From assembly GCF_026151205.1 (NCBI RefSeq), contig NC_087073.1, positions 6,717,001 to 6,781,000 on the forward strand: DNA of 64,000 bases, in the 5' to 3' direction. The notes under the pieces were generated by a model. The model was not told the DNA's origin. It was given only the letters and a program-made list of their open reading frames with translations, and ran no database searches. This stretch comes from Bolinopsis microptera. Taxonomy: Eukaryota; Ctenophora; Tentaculata; Lobata; Bolinopsidae. Every line of letters starts with the position of its first letter. The first letter of the stretch is position 1. This document shows positions 35,989 through 45,766 of this stretch, one piece after another. A program made the position numbers and the translations under genes.

Positions 35989-37472
35989 AGGCCCCAGGAG
36001 GAGGAGGAGGACTGGGGAGGAAGAGGACTGGGGAGGATCAGGGAGACCCAGGAGGAGGACCCAGGAGGAGGAGGAGGACTGAGGAGGACCCAGGAGGAGG
36101 AGGAGGACTGAGGAGGACTGAAGAGGAGGACTGACGATGACTGAGAAGGAGGAGGACTGAGGAGTACTGAGGAGGATGGCTGAGGAGGATGGCTGAGGAG
36201 GATGGCTGAGGAGGATGACTGAGAGGGAGGAGGAGGAGGACTCAGGAGGAAGAGGAGGACTCAGGAGGAGGACTTAGGAGAAATGAGAAGGAGGACTGAG
36301 GAGAACTGAGGAGGAGGAGGAGGAGGAGGACTAAATAGGAGGAGGAGAAGGAGGGGGACTGGGAGAGGACTGAGGAGGAGGAGGACTGATGAGAAGGATG
36401 AGGAGGAGGACTGAGGAGGAGGACTGAGGACCGAGGAGGAAGAGGAGGAGGATGAAGAGGAGGAGGATGACCCAGGAGGAGGAGGACTGAGGAGGAGGAC
36501 TGAGGAGCACTGAGGAGAATGGCTGAGGAGGATGACCGAGAGGGAAGAGGAGGAGGAGGAGGAGGAGGAGGACTCAGGAGGAGAAGGAGGAGGACTAAGG
36601 AGGACTGAGAAGGAGGAGGACTGAAGAGGAGGAGGAGGAGGAGGACTGAATAGGAGGAGGATGAGGGGGACTGGGGGAGGACTGAGGAGGAGGATGAAGG
36701 ACTGAGGAGAAGGATGAGGAGGAGGACTGAGGAGGACTAAGGACTGAGGAGGAAGAGGAGGAGGATGAAGAGGAGGAGGAGGACCCAGGACGAGGACTCA
36801 GGAGGAGGAGGACTGGGGAGGAGGAGGACTGTTGAGGACTGATGAGGAGGACTGAGGACGAGGAGGAGGAGTAGGAGGAGGACTGAGGAGGGGAGGAGGA
36901 AGAGGACTGAGGAAGATCAGGAAGACCCAGGAGGAGGAGGAGGAAGCATCTAAATGTTATTTCCATTTTTGTCCGTTTTCGTCCATTTTTGTCCGCTCTA
37001 TTTTTTGTCCGTTTTGAAAATATAGGGTACCGAACGGTGGAGGACTGAGGAGTCCTGAGGAGGATGGCTGAGGAGGATGGCTGAGGAGGATTGCTGAGGA
37101 GGATGACTGAGAGGGAGGAGGAGGAGGACTCAGGAGGAAGAGGAGGAGGAGGACTCAGGAGGAGGACTTAGGAGAAATGAGAAGGAGGGCTGAGGAGAAC
37201 TGAGGAGGAGGAGGAGGACTGAATAGGAGGAGGAGAAGGAGGGGGACTGGGAGAGGACTGAGGAGGAGGAGGACTGATGAGAAGGATGAGGAGGAGGACT
37301 GAGGAGGAGGACTGAGGACCGAGGAGGAAGAGGAGGAGGAGGACCCAGGAGGAGGAGGACTGAGGAGGACTGAGGAGGATGGCTGAGGAGGATGACCGAG
37401 AGGGAAGAGGAGGAGGAGGAGGAGAAGGACTCAGGAGAAGGAGGAGGACTAAGGAGGACCTACCTACCTTGG
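35989..37472. repeat. GGA-rich satellite, left part
   Basis: Purine-rich tandem units such as gaggaggactgaggagg. Higher order is visible: copy A (about 36150-37036) ends in a unique tail with gcatctaaatgttatttcc and several tttttgtccg motifs, after which the pattern restarts at 37037 (copy B), beginning ctgaggagtcctgaggagga. The serine/proline-rich open frames on the minus strand are shadows of the repeat. Confidence 0.9.
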
Positions 37473-37546
37473 GTACCTTGGGTTCGTTTCGGGCTAGCAC
37501 GCCCAGGCCAAGACATCTTGCGTCTCCACCACCGGTGTCTCCGTTA

Positions 37547-40500
37547 TCATGTCTTGCTCACAGCCCATTCCAAGATTGAATTGCCATTAGCCCCTGTATA
37601 TCCAGGGGTAGGAGGGGTGTCGGGGACGGTATGGAGAAAGCGATCAAGTGCTGCCTTGAATTTTGGCAAGGTTGGGATAGACTTGATGTCGTGGGGCACA
37701 ACGTTATACAAAGCAGAGGCCACTGAAGGGAAAGAAAGGAACCTCATGGTGTTGATGCTTTTGTATTTTGATCCACCAAGAGGACGAAGACATGTAACTC
37801 CTCTTCTTTGAGAGTGTTGGAAAGAAATGTTTACACTGTTGGGAATCTCACCGTAGTAAATTTTCCAGACAAGGATGATCATGTACCTCTCGCGGCGGCG
37901 CTGTAGGGAGTAGAGATCAAGCTGCTTCAGGCGCTCCCAGTAGCTAAGATGCTTGTATCCTGCTATTTTCGCAGTGAATGAGCGTTGGATCGACTCAATC
38001 ATGATTATGTCACACTGCAGGTGAGGCGACCAGAGAGCACAACAATACTCGGTAATAGAGCGGACGTATGTCTTGAAGAGCATCATCATCGTGTCTTTGT
38101 CTCTGGTAGAGAAAGTTCTCAGTACCCATCCAGCTTTGCTCGCTGCCTCAGAGGACTTTCTTGTGATGTGTTGACGCCAGGAGAGATCACTGTCAACATA
38201 CACACCGAGATCTTTCACGACATCATCAGAAGATATCGATGCACCAGATGGTAAAATGTAGGGTTTCTTTAGCTCAGGGTTCTTACCATGCTGGAGAAGT
38301 TGGAACTTACTTTCGTTTAGCTCCATGTTGTTTGCTACTGCCCATCGCACTACTGCACAGAGATCTTCCTGGAGACATTTGCAGTCGGACGGGGAGCTGA
38401 TGTTTTTGTGGAGCTTGGAGTCATCAGCAAACACTTTTACTTTGCAATGTTTTACAACTAGGAACAGGTCGTTGATATACAAAATAAATAGCAGTGGGCC
38501 TAACACAGTGCCCTGTGGTACCCCACTTAGTACCATTATGACGAGAGATTCAATACCATCGACAACGACATGTTGGGTTCTTCCACTGAGGAAGCTTTCC
38601 AGCCAGCGGTGGGCGTTGCCCTGGATACCGTACATATGGAGCTTCTTCAATAGTATAGCGTGATCTACCTTATCGAAGGCTTTGCTGAAATCAAGATACA
38701 GAATATCAGCATTTTCGTCACCATCTAAGTCATCCATGATGTCTTGGACGTGGTGAAGAAGTTGAGTAAGACAGCTTCTTCCAGCTTGAAAGCCGTGTTG
38801 ATCGTGGTTGATGATGTCTTGAGCTACAATGTAGTCAACCAGCTTAGCGCGGACGACCCTCTCGAACATCTTTATGAGGTTGGATGTTAGAGATACCGGT
38901 CGATAGTTGGCAGCAATCGACCTTTTCCCCTTTTTAAAAAGGGGGATAATACTCTGGTTCTTGAATTTTGTAGCTATTTCACCAGAGCTTAGCGAAGCTT
39001 TCCAAAGCTTGGTTATCACAGGAGCTAGGACAATTCCACATTCCTTGAGGATTAGGACTGGGAACTTGTCAGGTCCGACTGCTGAGAAACGATTCATCGC
39101 TTTGATGGCGTCGAGGATATCTTGCTCATTAAAGTCGATGTCTGTGATAGAATGAGGTTGCTCAATGACCTTGGACGTCCGGACTTCGGCTAGATTTGCC
39201 TTTTTGGGGTCGCTGAAAGCACTCGAATATTGATCCTGTAAGATATTACCCATAGTGGCTGGATCAGACTGGAGCTTGTCATCGCTATCCAATAGGGGTC
39301 CGACAGATGCAGCAGGGGTTTTAAACCTCTTTGCGAAGGTATAAAACGCCTTAGGATTAGTCTTGATCTTACTAAGAGCAATAAGTTCTTCTCTGGCTCG
39401 CTGCTGTTTAATGTCCGCTTTAAGGAGCATCTCGACAGCAGCCCTCTCTTCATCCAGCTTGCGAAGCTTGACATTATTGCGAGGCGGAGAAGGGCCACAA
39501 AAACTGTATTTAATACAGTTGATCCTGGCATTAAGGCGCTTTTTCTTTCTAAGGAGAGCCACCCTTGACCTTGGGATTTTTGAAGATGCTGCGGCTTGAC
39601 GATTGTGGCTATGAGAAGGTGCGTGTTTCTTGCAGATCTGCACAAGGATCCCTTCAAACATATCCCATGCAGCATCTTGGCTAGTTGAAGGGTTGGTTAC
39701 TGTCGACCAGTCTACAGTAGTGAGTTCCTTGTTGATCAAGGCCCAGTCAGCAGCATTGAAGTTGATGTCATCAAGTGCTGTGGCAGGACTGTACTGTTTC
39801 CTTGCTGGTTGCTCAAGTAGGAACTGCGGGTGGAGGAGAGTACAGGTCACTATGTCGTGGTCTGATTTCTCCGTCTTTGACACTGATAAACCGTGGATTA
39901 AGTCGGTGTTGTTGGATAGGATCAGGTCAAGGATGTTTTGGTCCTTCCTAGTGGGTTCATCGACTAGCTGCTCTATGAAGTTTGAAGATATGAACTCCAT
40001 AAAGGCTAGTCCCGAGTTCGTGTCGGAAGCCGATTTGCTGGAGTTTGGTTTGATCGACTTACTGGACCAGTCTACAAACGGCAAATTAAAGTCGCCTGCA
40101 ATGTAGAGTTCAGGAGAGCCAGGGAGGTGGTCTATAAAGTCTTGGATCACACACAGACAGTCATCAAATTTGTCGAATGGTGCCTGTGGAGGGCGGTACA
40201 CGCCAACAAGGAGAAAGTTACTGCTAGCGATGTGAACCATTGCAACTTCACAATAGGAGTTAGAGTACACTTTTGTCGTGTCAGCAGGTATAGAGTGGTG
40301 TAGGAAGATAGCTACACCGCCTTGAGCACGTTTGTCTCGATCAGCTCTGATGGTACTGTAGCCAGGGATACACGTCTCTGCTTCAACATGGTATGGCTTC
40401 AGATGAGTCTCAGTCAGAATAAAGAAGGGAGTGTGGAGCGGGCTGGTTGCTAAATTCTCGTGGAGAGATTTTAACTTCCATTGCTGGTTCTTTATCCCAG

Positions 40501-40786
40501 GATTCATTCCTTGTATGTTAAGAAGAAATGTTGAGGAGATCGGGAGTATTGATTTGAGGTCTACTTTCCCAGCAGCGGTTGGTAGAGAGCAGGCTGTTGC
40601 AGGTGCTGTGCAGGGTAGCCCTGGGGAAGATGAGGGGCTTGTTGGTAGGGTTGCTGAACTGCAGTTGAGTACTGAACACCCGGACGAAGATATAACTGGG
40701 GGTTCGGGCTTGTTTGCGGAGGTAGATGAGAGGCCATCATTGATTCGAGTGATTTCTGAATCATGCACGACATCTCTTTCGACCAA
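37547..40786 (-). CDS. CR1-like LINE ORF2: endonuclease-reverse transcriptase (intact)
   Basis: 1079 codons without a stop. The N-terminal third is an APE-type endonuclease with ILTETHLKP, RADRDKRAQGGVAIFL, VGVYRPPQ, YIAGDFNLPFVDW and KSDHDIVTC. The middle is a reverse transcriptase with IIPLFKKGKRSIAANYRPVS, HGFQAGRSCLTQLL, ILYLDFSKAFDKVDH, LSGVPQGTVLGPLLFILYIN and the catalytic VFADDSKL. The C-terminal region (SITEYCCALWSP, YWERLKQLDLYSLQRRRERY) is shared with the relics at 14.8 and 33.6 kb. All catalytic residues that I can see are present. The first 100 codons overlap the ORF1 frame and may not be translated; translation might begin near LLNIQGMNPG. Confidence 0.9.
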   Translation of the reverse strand: MVERDVVHDSEITRINDGLSSTSANKPEPPVISSSGCSVLNCSSATLPTSPSSSPGLPCTAPATACSLPTAAGKVDLKSILPISSTFLLNIQGMNPGIKNQQWKLKSLHENLATSPLHTPFFILTETHLKPYHVEAETCIPGYSTIRADRDKRAQGGVAIFLHHSIPADTTKVYSNSYCEVAMVHIASSNFLLVGVYRPPQAPFDKFDDCLCVIQDFIDHLPGSPELYIAGDFNLPFVDWSSKSIKPNSSKSASDTNSGLAFMEFISSNFIEQLVDEPTRKDQNILDLILSNNTDLIHGLSVSKTEKSDHDIVTCTLLHPQFLLEQPARKQYSPATALDDINFNAADWALINKELTTVDWSTVTNPSTSQDAAWDMFEGILVQICKKHAPSHSHNRQAAASSKIPRSRVALLRKKKRLNARINCIKYSFCGPSPPRNNVKLRKLDEERAAVEMLLKADIKQQRAREELIALSKIKTNPKAFYTFAKRFKTPAASVGPLLDSDDKLQSDPATMGNILQDQYSSAFSDPKKANLAEVRTSKVIEQPHSITDIDFNEQDILDAIKAMNRFSAVGPDKFPVLILKECGIVLAPVITKLWKASLSSGEIATKFKNQSIIPLFKKGKRSIAANYRPVSLTSNLIKMFERVVRAKLVDYIVAQDIINHDQHGFQAGRSCLTQLLHHVQDIMDDLDGDENADILYLDFSKAFDKVDHAILLKKLHMYGIQGNAHRWLESFLSGRTQHVVVDGIESLVIMVLSGVPQGTVLGPLLFILYINDLFLVVKHCKVKVFADDSKLHKNISSPSDCKCLQEDLCAVVRWAVANNMELNESKFQLLQHGKNPELKKPYILPSGASISSDDVVKDLGVYVDSDLSWRQHITRKSSEAASKAGWVLRTFSTRDKDTMMMLFKTYVRSITEYCCALWSPHLQCDIIMIESIQRSFTAKIAGYKHLSYWERLKQLDLYSLQRRRERYMIILVWKIYYGEIPNSVNISFQHSQRRGVTCLRPLGGSKYKSINTMRFLSFPSVASALYNVVPHDIKSIPTLPKFKAALDRFLHTVPDTPPTPGYTGANGNSILEWAVSKT

Positions 40787-40903
40787 TCCGCTTTCAACTG
40801 GTCCAAATGCTGGAGAAAATCCTTGTTGCTAAAATATTGCGAAGCATTTTTCTCTTGAGGCGGCTTCAAAGTTGATGTATTCTTCCTGCTGCGCTTGTGA
40901 TTG
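40561..40903 (-). pseudogene. CR1-like LINE ORF1, C-terminal remnant
   Basis: An open frame to the stop at 40561 reads MKPPQEKNASQYFSNKDFLQ, then a Q/P/Y-rich tail ending LYQPLLGK. It overlaps the ORF2 frame by about 225 nt. The element is truncated upstream at about 40903, so the ORF1 N-terminus is missing. The function of ORF1 (probably RNA binding) is inferred only from position. Confidence 0.6.
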
Positions 40904-41995
40904 ACTGAGAAGGAGGAGGACTGAGGAGGAGGAGGAGGAGGAGGACTGAATAGGAGGAGGATGAGGGGGACTGGGGGAGGACTAAGGAGGAGGATGAAGG
41001 GCTGAGGAGAAGGATGAGGAGGAGGACTGAGGAGGACTGAGGAGGACTGAGGAGGACTGAGGACTGAGGAGGAAGAGGAGGAGGATGAAGAGGAGGAGGA
41101 AGACCCAGGAGGAGGACCCAGGAGGAGGAGTCAGGAGGAGGAGGACTGGGGAGGAGAAGGAGGACTGTTGAGGACTGATGAGGAGGACTGAGGACGAGGA
41201 GGACTGAGGAGTACTGAGGAGGATGGCTGAGGAGGATGGCTGAGGAGGATGACTGAGAGGGAGGAGGAGGAGGACTCAGGAGGAGGACTCAGGAGTAAGA
41301 GGAGGAGGAGGACTCAGGAGGAGGACTTAGGAGAAATGAGAAGGAGGACTGAGGAGAACTGAGGAGGAGGAGGAGGACTGAATAGGAGGAGGAGAAGGAG
41401 GGGGACTGGGAGAGGACTGAGGAGGAGGAGGACTGATGAGAAGGATGAGGAGGACTGAGGAGGAGGACTGAGGACCGAGGAGGAAGATGAAGAGGAGGTG
41501 GACCCAGGAGGAGGAGGACCCAGGAGGAGGACCCAGGAGGACTGAGGAGGATGGCTGAGGAGGATGACTGAGAGGGAAGATGAGGAGGAGGAGGAGGAGG
41601 ACTCAGGAGGAGGAGGAGGAGGACTGAGGAGGACTGAGAAGGAGGAGGACTGAGGAGGAGGAGGAGGAGGACTGAATAGGAGGAGGAGGGGGACTGGGGG
41701 AGGACTGAGGAGGAGGATGGAGGACTGAGGAGAAGGATGAGGACGAGGACTGAGGAGGACTGAGGAGGACTGAGGAGGAAGAGGAGGAGGATGAAGAGGA
41801 GGAGGAGGACCCAGGAGGAGGACTCAGGAGGAGGAGGAGGACTGGGGAGGAGGAGGACTGTTGAGGACTGATGAGGAGGACTGAGGACGAGGAGGAGGAG
41901 TAGTAGGAGGACTGAGGAGGGGAGGAGGAAGAGGACTGAGGAAGATCAGGAAGAACCAGGAGGAGGAGGAGGAAGAGTAGGAGGAGGAAGCATCT
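40904..41995. repeat. GGA-rich satellite, right part
   Basis: Continuation of copy B (40904 to about 41190) and a full copy C (about 41190-42066) that repeats the same internal order as copy A and ends with the same gcatctaaatgttatttcc tail. Confidence 0.9.
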
Positions 41996-42127
41996 AAATG
42001 TTATTTCCATTGTTGTCCGTTTTTGTCCGCTCTATTTTTTGTCCGTTTTGAAAATATAGAGTACCGAACGGACAAAAAACATGATCCCCCTATAACAGCA
42101 AAAATTGAACATTTTATTTAGCAATTT

Positions 42128-42245
42128 AGGTGTCCATTAATGTCCGCTAATGTCCGCTAATGTCCGTTTATGTCCGCCTATGTCCGCCTATGTCCGCCTA
42201 TGTCCGCCTATGTCCGCCTATGTCCGCCTATGTCCGTCTATGTCC
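42128..42245. repeat. Decamer array tatgtccgcc
   Basis: About ten near-perfect copies of a 10-bp unit (tatgtccgcc, with taatgtccgc variants at the left), sub-terminal in the 6.5-kb unit. Confidence 0.92.
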
Positions 42246-42669
42246 TGTCCTTTTTGGATTCTATGAGACAAGCGGACATAGACGGACGTGACACCCCCCC
42301 CCCCCCCCCTTACTATTAAGTATCTGTGCTCCCAAAAATCTTAACACCCCTCTAACACCAGACTAGTAGCAAGCTGTTACGGTAATAGCCCAGCCCTCTA
42401 ACACCCCTCTAATAGCCATAACACCACCAGTAGTTATCACGTATAATCCACGATTCTGCCTTCACTGATTATCAGCCAGTGTCCACAATTATTTAATAAA
42501 GGATAACACTACACAGTGTAACTGTATATATATGATATTGATATTATATTTATGATAAATACAATGTATAAATACATTGTTTAAATTTAAACATAAAATC
42601 TAGGGTTTAGCTGACACCTACATTTCCCTGGTATCATAAGCCACAATTATTTTTTTACATCACACCAGT

Positions 42670-42900
42670 TATCCCCAATCGATGAAGATCATTTTCCAGA
42701 TGTCTTGAAAAACTACAGACCAGTGTCAAACCTTGGGAAAACTAATTAAAAGAGAAGGCTACAGGAGCAATGAGCATGTAATGATAACCTCAATTGTCCT
42801 GGACAATATGCTTACAAAAGAGATCATATTTCACTTGTTATTAAGATAGTGTTAATCATATCTTCATAGCAGCTGATGAAAATATGAACATATTTCTGTT
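42670..42900 (+). pseudogene. LINE reverse transcriptase fragment
   Basis: Frame-broken translation reads DEDHFPDVLKNYRPVSNLGK and, further on, LNCPGQYAYKRDHISLVIKI. NYRPVSNL and the Q-x-A/G-x-R-x-x-H-S block are RT fingers motifs of L1/CR1-clade LINEs. The element is short, with stops. Confidence 0.65.
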
Positions 42901-42976
42901 CTTCAGATTAAGTCAAAACCTTCGTCAACCAACCGAGAAATTGTTTCTTGAGGACAAAAAACTGGATGTTTAAATA

Positions 42977-43699
42977 GGTACCGCGACAACCCCCCCCCCC
43001 CCCCGACAATTGACCCCCTGACAATTGACTTCCCGACAATTAACCCCCTATGTAGTTACAATGGGGTCAATTGTCTCGAAATCTAGGGTTTAGTACGACA
43101 ATTGACCCCCCGCCCCCGACAATTGACCCCCCAACAATTGACCGCCCGACAATTCACCCCCCGACAAGTGACCCCCTGACAATTGACCCCCATGTAATTA
43201 CACTGGGATCAATTGATCGGGTCATGGTCAGGGTCAGGGTCAGGATCAGGGTCAGGGTCAGGGTCAGGGTCAGGGTCAGGATCAGGATCAGGATCAGGGT
43301 CAGGGTCAGGGTCAGGGTCAGGGTCAGGGTCAGGGTCAGGGTCAGGGTCAGGGTCAGGGTCAGGGTCAGGGTCAGGGTCAGGGTCAGGGTCAGGGTCAGG
43401 GTCAGGGTCAGGGTCAGGGTCAGGGTCAGGGTCAGGGTCAGGGTCAGGGTCAGGGTCAGGGTCAGGGTCAGGGTCAGGGTCAGGGTCAGGGTCAGGGTCA
43501 GGGTCAGGGTCAGGGTCAGGGTCAGGGTCAGGGTCAGGGTCTGGGTCAGGGTCAGGGTCAGGGTTAGGGTTAATTGTATTAAATTATATTGTCGGGGGGC
43601 CAATTGTCGGGGGTCAATTGTCGGGGGATAATTGTTGGTGGGGGGGGGGTGGTCAATTGTCGTGGGGGACAATTGTCGGGGGTTAATTGTTGCCCACCC
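42977..43699. mobile_element. Foldback element with telomere-like (TCAGGG)n core
   Basis: Bordered by the identical 9-mer GTTTAAATA at 42968-42976 and 43700-43708. The arms are arrays of a roughly 15-bp unit: cgacaattgaccccc on the left (43003-43200) and its reverse complement gggggtcaattgtcg on the right (43590-43690). The outermost bases (ggtaccgcgacaac at left, and reverse complement gggtgggcaacaat at right) are alike. The core is the hexamer array at 43220-43572. A 9-bp duplication suits MULE or foldback families. No protein is encoded. Confidence 0.82.
43220..43572. repeat. (TCAGGG)n array, about 57 units, ending in TTAGGG
   Basis: Nearly perfect hexamers, with TCAGGA variants toward the left edge, one TCTGGG near the right, and two TTAGGG units at the right border (43562-43572). 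TTAGGG is the common metazoan telomere repeat, so the array looks like a mutated and amplified telomere-like seed. The VR, GS and LT dipeptide frames here are artefacts of the hexamer. Confidence 0.95.
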
Positions 43700-43907
43700 G
43701 TTTAAATACTATCTGCAGCTAATGTAGTACATGATTCTAAAACTAATATAAATAATTCTAAAACTCAAATTAAAGTCTTTCGGTCTAATATAGTACTGCT
43801 CAATGGGATGGTGTGGAAATCGCTCATAAAACATTAGTAATGTTTGCGCCTACTATTAAAAGCCAGGGAGTGTTTTAGACGAGATTTGTAGTGAAATCAA
43901 CAAGAAA

Positions 43908-44648
43908 ATGTACGAGGAAATTCAATCTTGCAATTTAATAAACAAGAGATCAGTAACGAAAGAGAAACCATGCGAATGGTTGGAAACTGTCTGTTGTATA
44001 TTGGACCAGTTCAGTATCACCTGGCTATGGAAGGCGATACCTCTTGCAGAAGAAATTGACAAGTTGAAAAGTGAGAAGATTTCAGATCAGAGTATTATCA
44101 TCGATCTTCAGAATAAGGCTATTGAAAAAAGCAACAAACAGCTCAAATCAATGCAGAATACCGTGCAAACGGAGATGAAAAGCTACTTTTCAGTCGTTAG
44201 AAAAAGCATCAATGCTGCTTGCGCCCCAAAGAAGATCCACGCTGCAATTAAAAAAGTAGAAAACCAGATTGAGTGAAGCAAGAACGCAATCATTTATGGT
44301 CTATCAGAATCAGAAAACGAGCAACTGCTGAGTAAAGTTGAGGAGGTTCTGAATGAAATTAGTGAGAAGCCTTTAGTCAGGGACTGCTGCTGTATTGGAG
44401 CTCCGAAAGAAAATGTATCCAGACCAGTAAAGTTCACATTGAGCAGTTCTGACCATGCAACACCAGTGATCAGAAACACCAGTACACTACGCTCAAAGGA
44501 GGGGAACAGCTCAGTTTACATCTGCCCTGATAGGACTGCCACGGAACGAAAAGCTTATAAAAAGCTTGTAGAAGAACTGAGACTAAAACGAACTACAGAG
44601 CCTGACAAGTTTCATAGTATTAGGAACAATAAGATAGTCAGCTTGTAG
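43908..44648 (+). pseudogene. LINE ORF1-like protein with one internal stop (half-LINE)
   Basis: 247 codons in one frame broken by a TGA at 44274. The N-terminal part includes a predicted coiled coil (IDKLKSEKISDQSIIIDLQN and onward). The C-terminal part reads NAIIYGLSESENEQLLSKVE, then RPVKFTLSSSDHA, NSSVYICPDRTATERKAYKK and a final IRNNKIVSL. This layout is known from invertebrate LINE ORF1-type proteins (RRM-like nucleic-acid binding). No endonuclease or RT follows: about 165 bp after the stop the element ends in a (TGTATCCT)4 tail. Confidence 0.75.
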
Positions 44649-44812
44649 AGAGTATAACTAGAGGCGAGACTGGCTAAAATTATTATTCCTACTTATCTAA
44701 ATTAAAACATTATTGTTGATTTTGATCTTGAAGGGACCATCATTTTTGAGGCCATTACTTGCCGATGATGTCAATGTTTATTTCAGGATTACCACTTTTG
44801 GAACTCAATAAA

Positions 44813-44844
44813 TGTATCCTTGTATCCTTGTATCCTTGTATCCT
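44813..44844. repeat. (TGTATCCT)4 tail of the half-LINE
   Basis: Four perfect octamers directly after an aataaa-type stretch. A 3' microsatellite tail of this kind is usual for CR1/L2-like non-LTR elements. Confidence 0.9.
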
Positions 44845-44879
44845 ATCAGGTCCAGTTATAACAAAATGCCGTAGCCAAA

Positions 44880-45185
44880 GCTGTTGATAGGCAATATAAA
44901 CATTACTATCTTGAGGATGAACTGATTAATCTTTACTGGTTGGATAATGGATATAGAGAAGAGGATTGAATTCAAAATCTTACTGCAAAATCTCACAAAT
45001 CCATACTAGGATTGGCTCCAACTTATCTGCAAGATATGTTCGGATTTATGTTTGGTGTGGGTAGCCTCTCTGTAGTAGCTTCTAAGATGTACAATCAATT
45101 TGCTAATTCTTTGAAATCGTTAAAGCTCTTCTAAAAACTTTGTCGAAAAACTATTCAAGTCATATTTGGTGAAAGACCTTTAATT
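44880..45185 (+). pseudogene. LINE ORF2 C-terminal fragment
   Basis: Broken frames give DELINLYWLDNGYRE and SILGLAPTYLQDMF, matching the common LINE end pattern of a W-L-P-x-x-x-R block followed by a G-L-A-P-x-Y-L-x-D block. Several stops and indels are present. Confidence 0.55.
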
Positions 45186-45766
45186 TAAAAAATATAACCT
45201 CATTGAATATTTTGAAATGGCCACAACCCATTTAAATATTTTAGTTTCTCTTATTCCGTCACATCTTACTATACATTTCTAACAGAGTAATCGTAAAGTA
45301 TCAATTAAACCAATTCAGTATCAACAAACTACGATAAACTATGTAGAAGATAAGAGGTATGTCACAAATAGAGCCGACTCTAGAGGGAAAAGCATATGAT
45401 AAAAATGATAGGAAATAATATGAATGGGTACTCCACATCAAAAATAAAACATTTAAACATAGTTAGTAATCAAATTACACATCAAAAAGATAACCAAATA
45501 GGGTGAAAAGGAGTTTCGAAATGCGACAATAATACTGAAAAACAACCTAGGTGTTCTTGTGACAATATGACAGTATTTGCTTTAGCGCTCGATTTTCATA
45601 TCACGGTGTAAATTTTCGAAAATATGCGCGGCGCACCTACAATTTTGGTTTTATTAAAAATAAATTTTTTTGTCAACATTATATTTAATATATTTAAATT
45701 AGTTGTTATTACAAGATATATTACTAAAAATTTCCAAAATATAGCATATAAGTACCAAAAATAAAT

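Larger units (their letters stand above)
37473..40903 (-). mobile_element. CR1-like non-LTR retrotransposon, 5'-truncated
   Basis: Minus-strand element with an ORF1 C-terminal piece, a complete ORF2 and a short 3' tail containing repeats of an acccaaggt-type unit at 37473-37495. It interrupts GGA satellite copy B. The unbroken paralogous site near 36598-36618 reads ctaaggaggactgagaagga. The 5' end at about 40903 cuts into ORF1, as expected from incomplete reverse transcription. Confidence 0.88.
35766..42309. mobile_element. 6.5-kb unit with terminal inverted repeats, holding GGA satellites and a nested LINE
   Basis: The left end ggggtgtcatgtccgtctat (from 35769) is mirrored at the right end, whose reverse complement reads ggggtgtcacgtccgtctat, preceded by a run of 16 C up to 42309. 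Pairing runs about 28 bp with one mismatch. The unit is bordered on both sides by CTTACT (35760-35765) and TTACT (42310-42314, the C being shared with the C run), a 5-6 bp target duplication. Both ends also share a direct copy of tgtcctgtcctttttggatt. Inside are decamer arrays of tatgtccgcc type at both ends, three GGA-rich higher-order repeats and one CR1-like LINE. No transposase is found. Confidence 0.75.

Noticed and set aside
36595-37500. Serine/proline-rich minus-strand frames, also at 41603-42010
   Set aside because: They are shadows of the GGA-rich satellite. Frames change with repeat unit variation.
42128-42245. CRISPR-like array of short repeats
   Set aside because: Ten-base units without spacers in a eukaryotic context; a plain tandem repeat.
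43071-43686. Long open frames rich in VR, GS or LT dipeptides
   Set aside because: They are produced by the 6-bp (TCAGGG)n repeat, which has no stop in several frames of both strands. No start context, domain or composition supports a protein.
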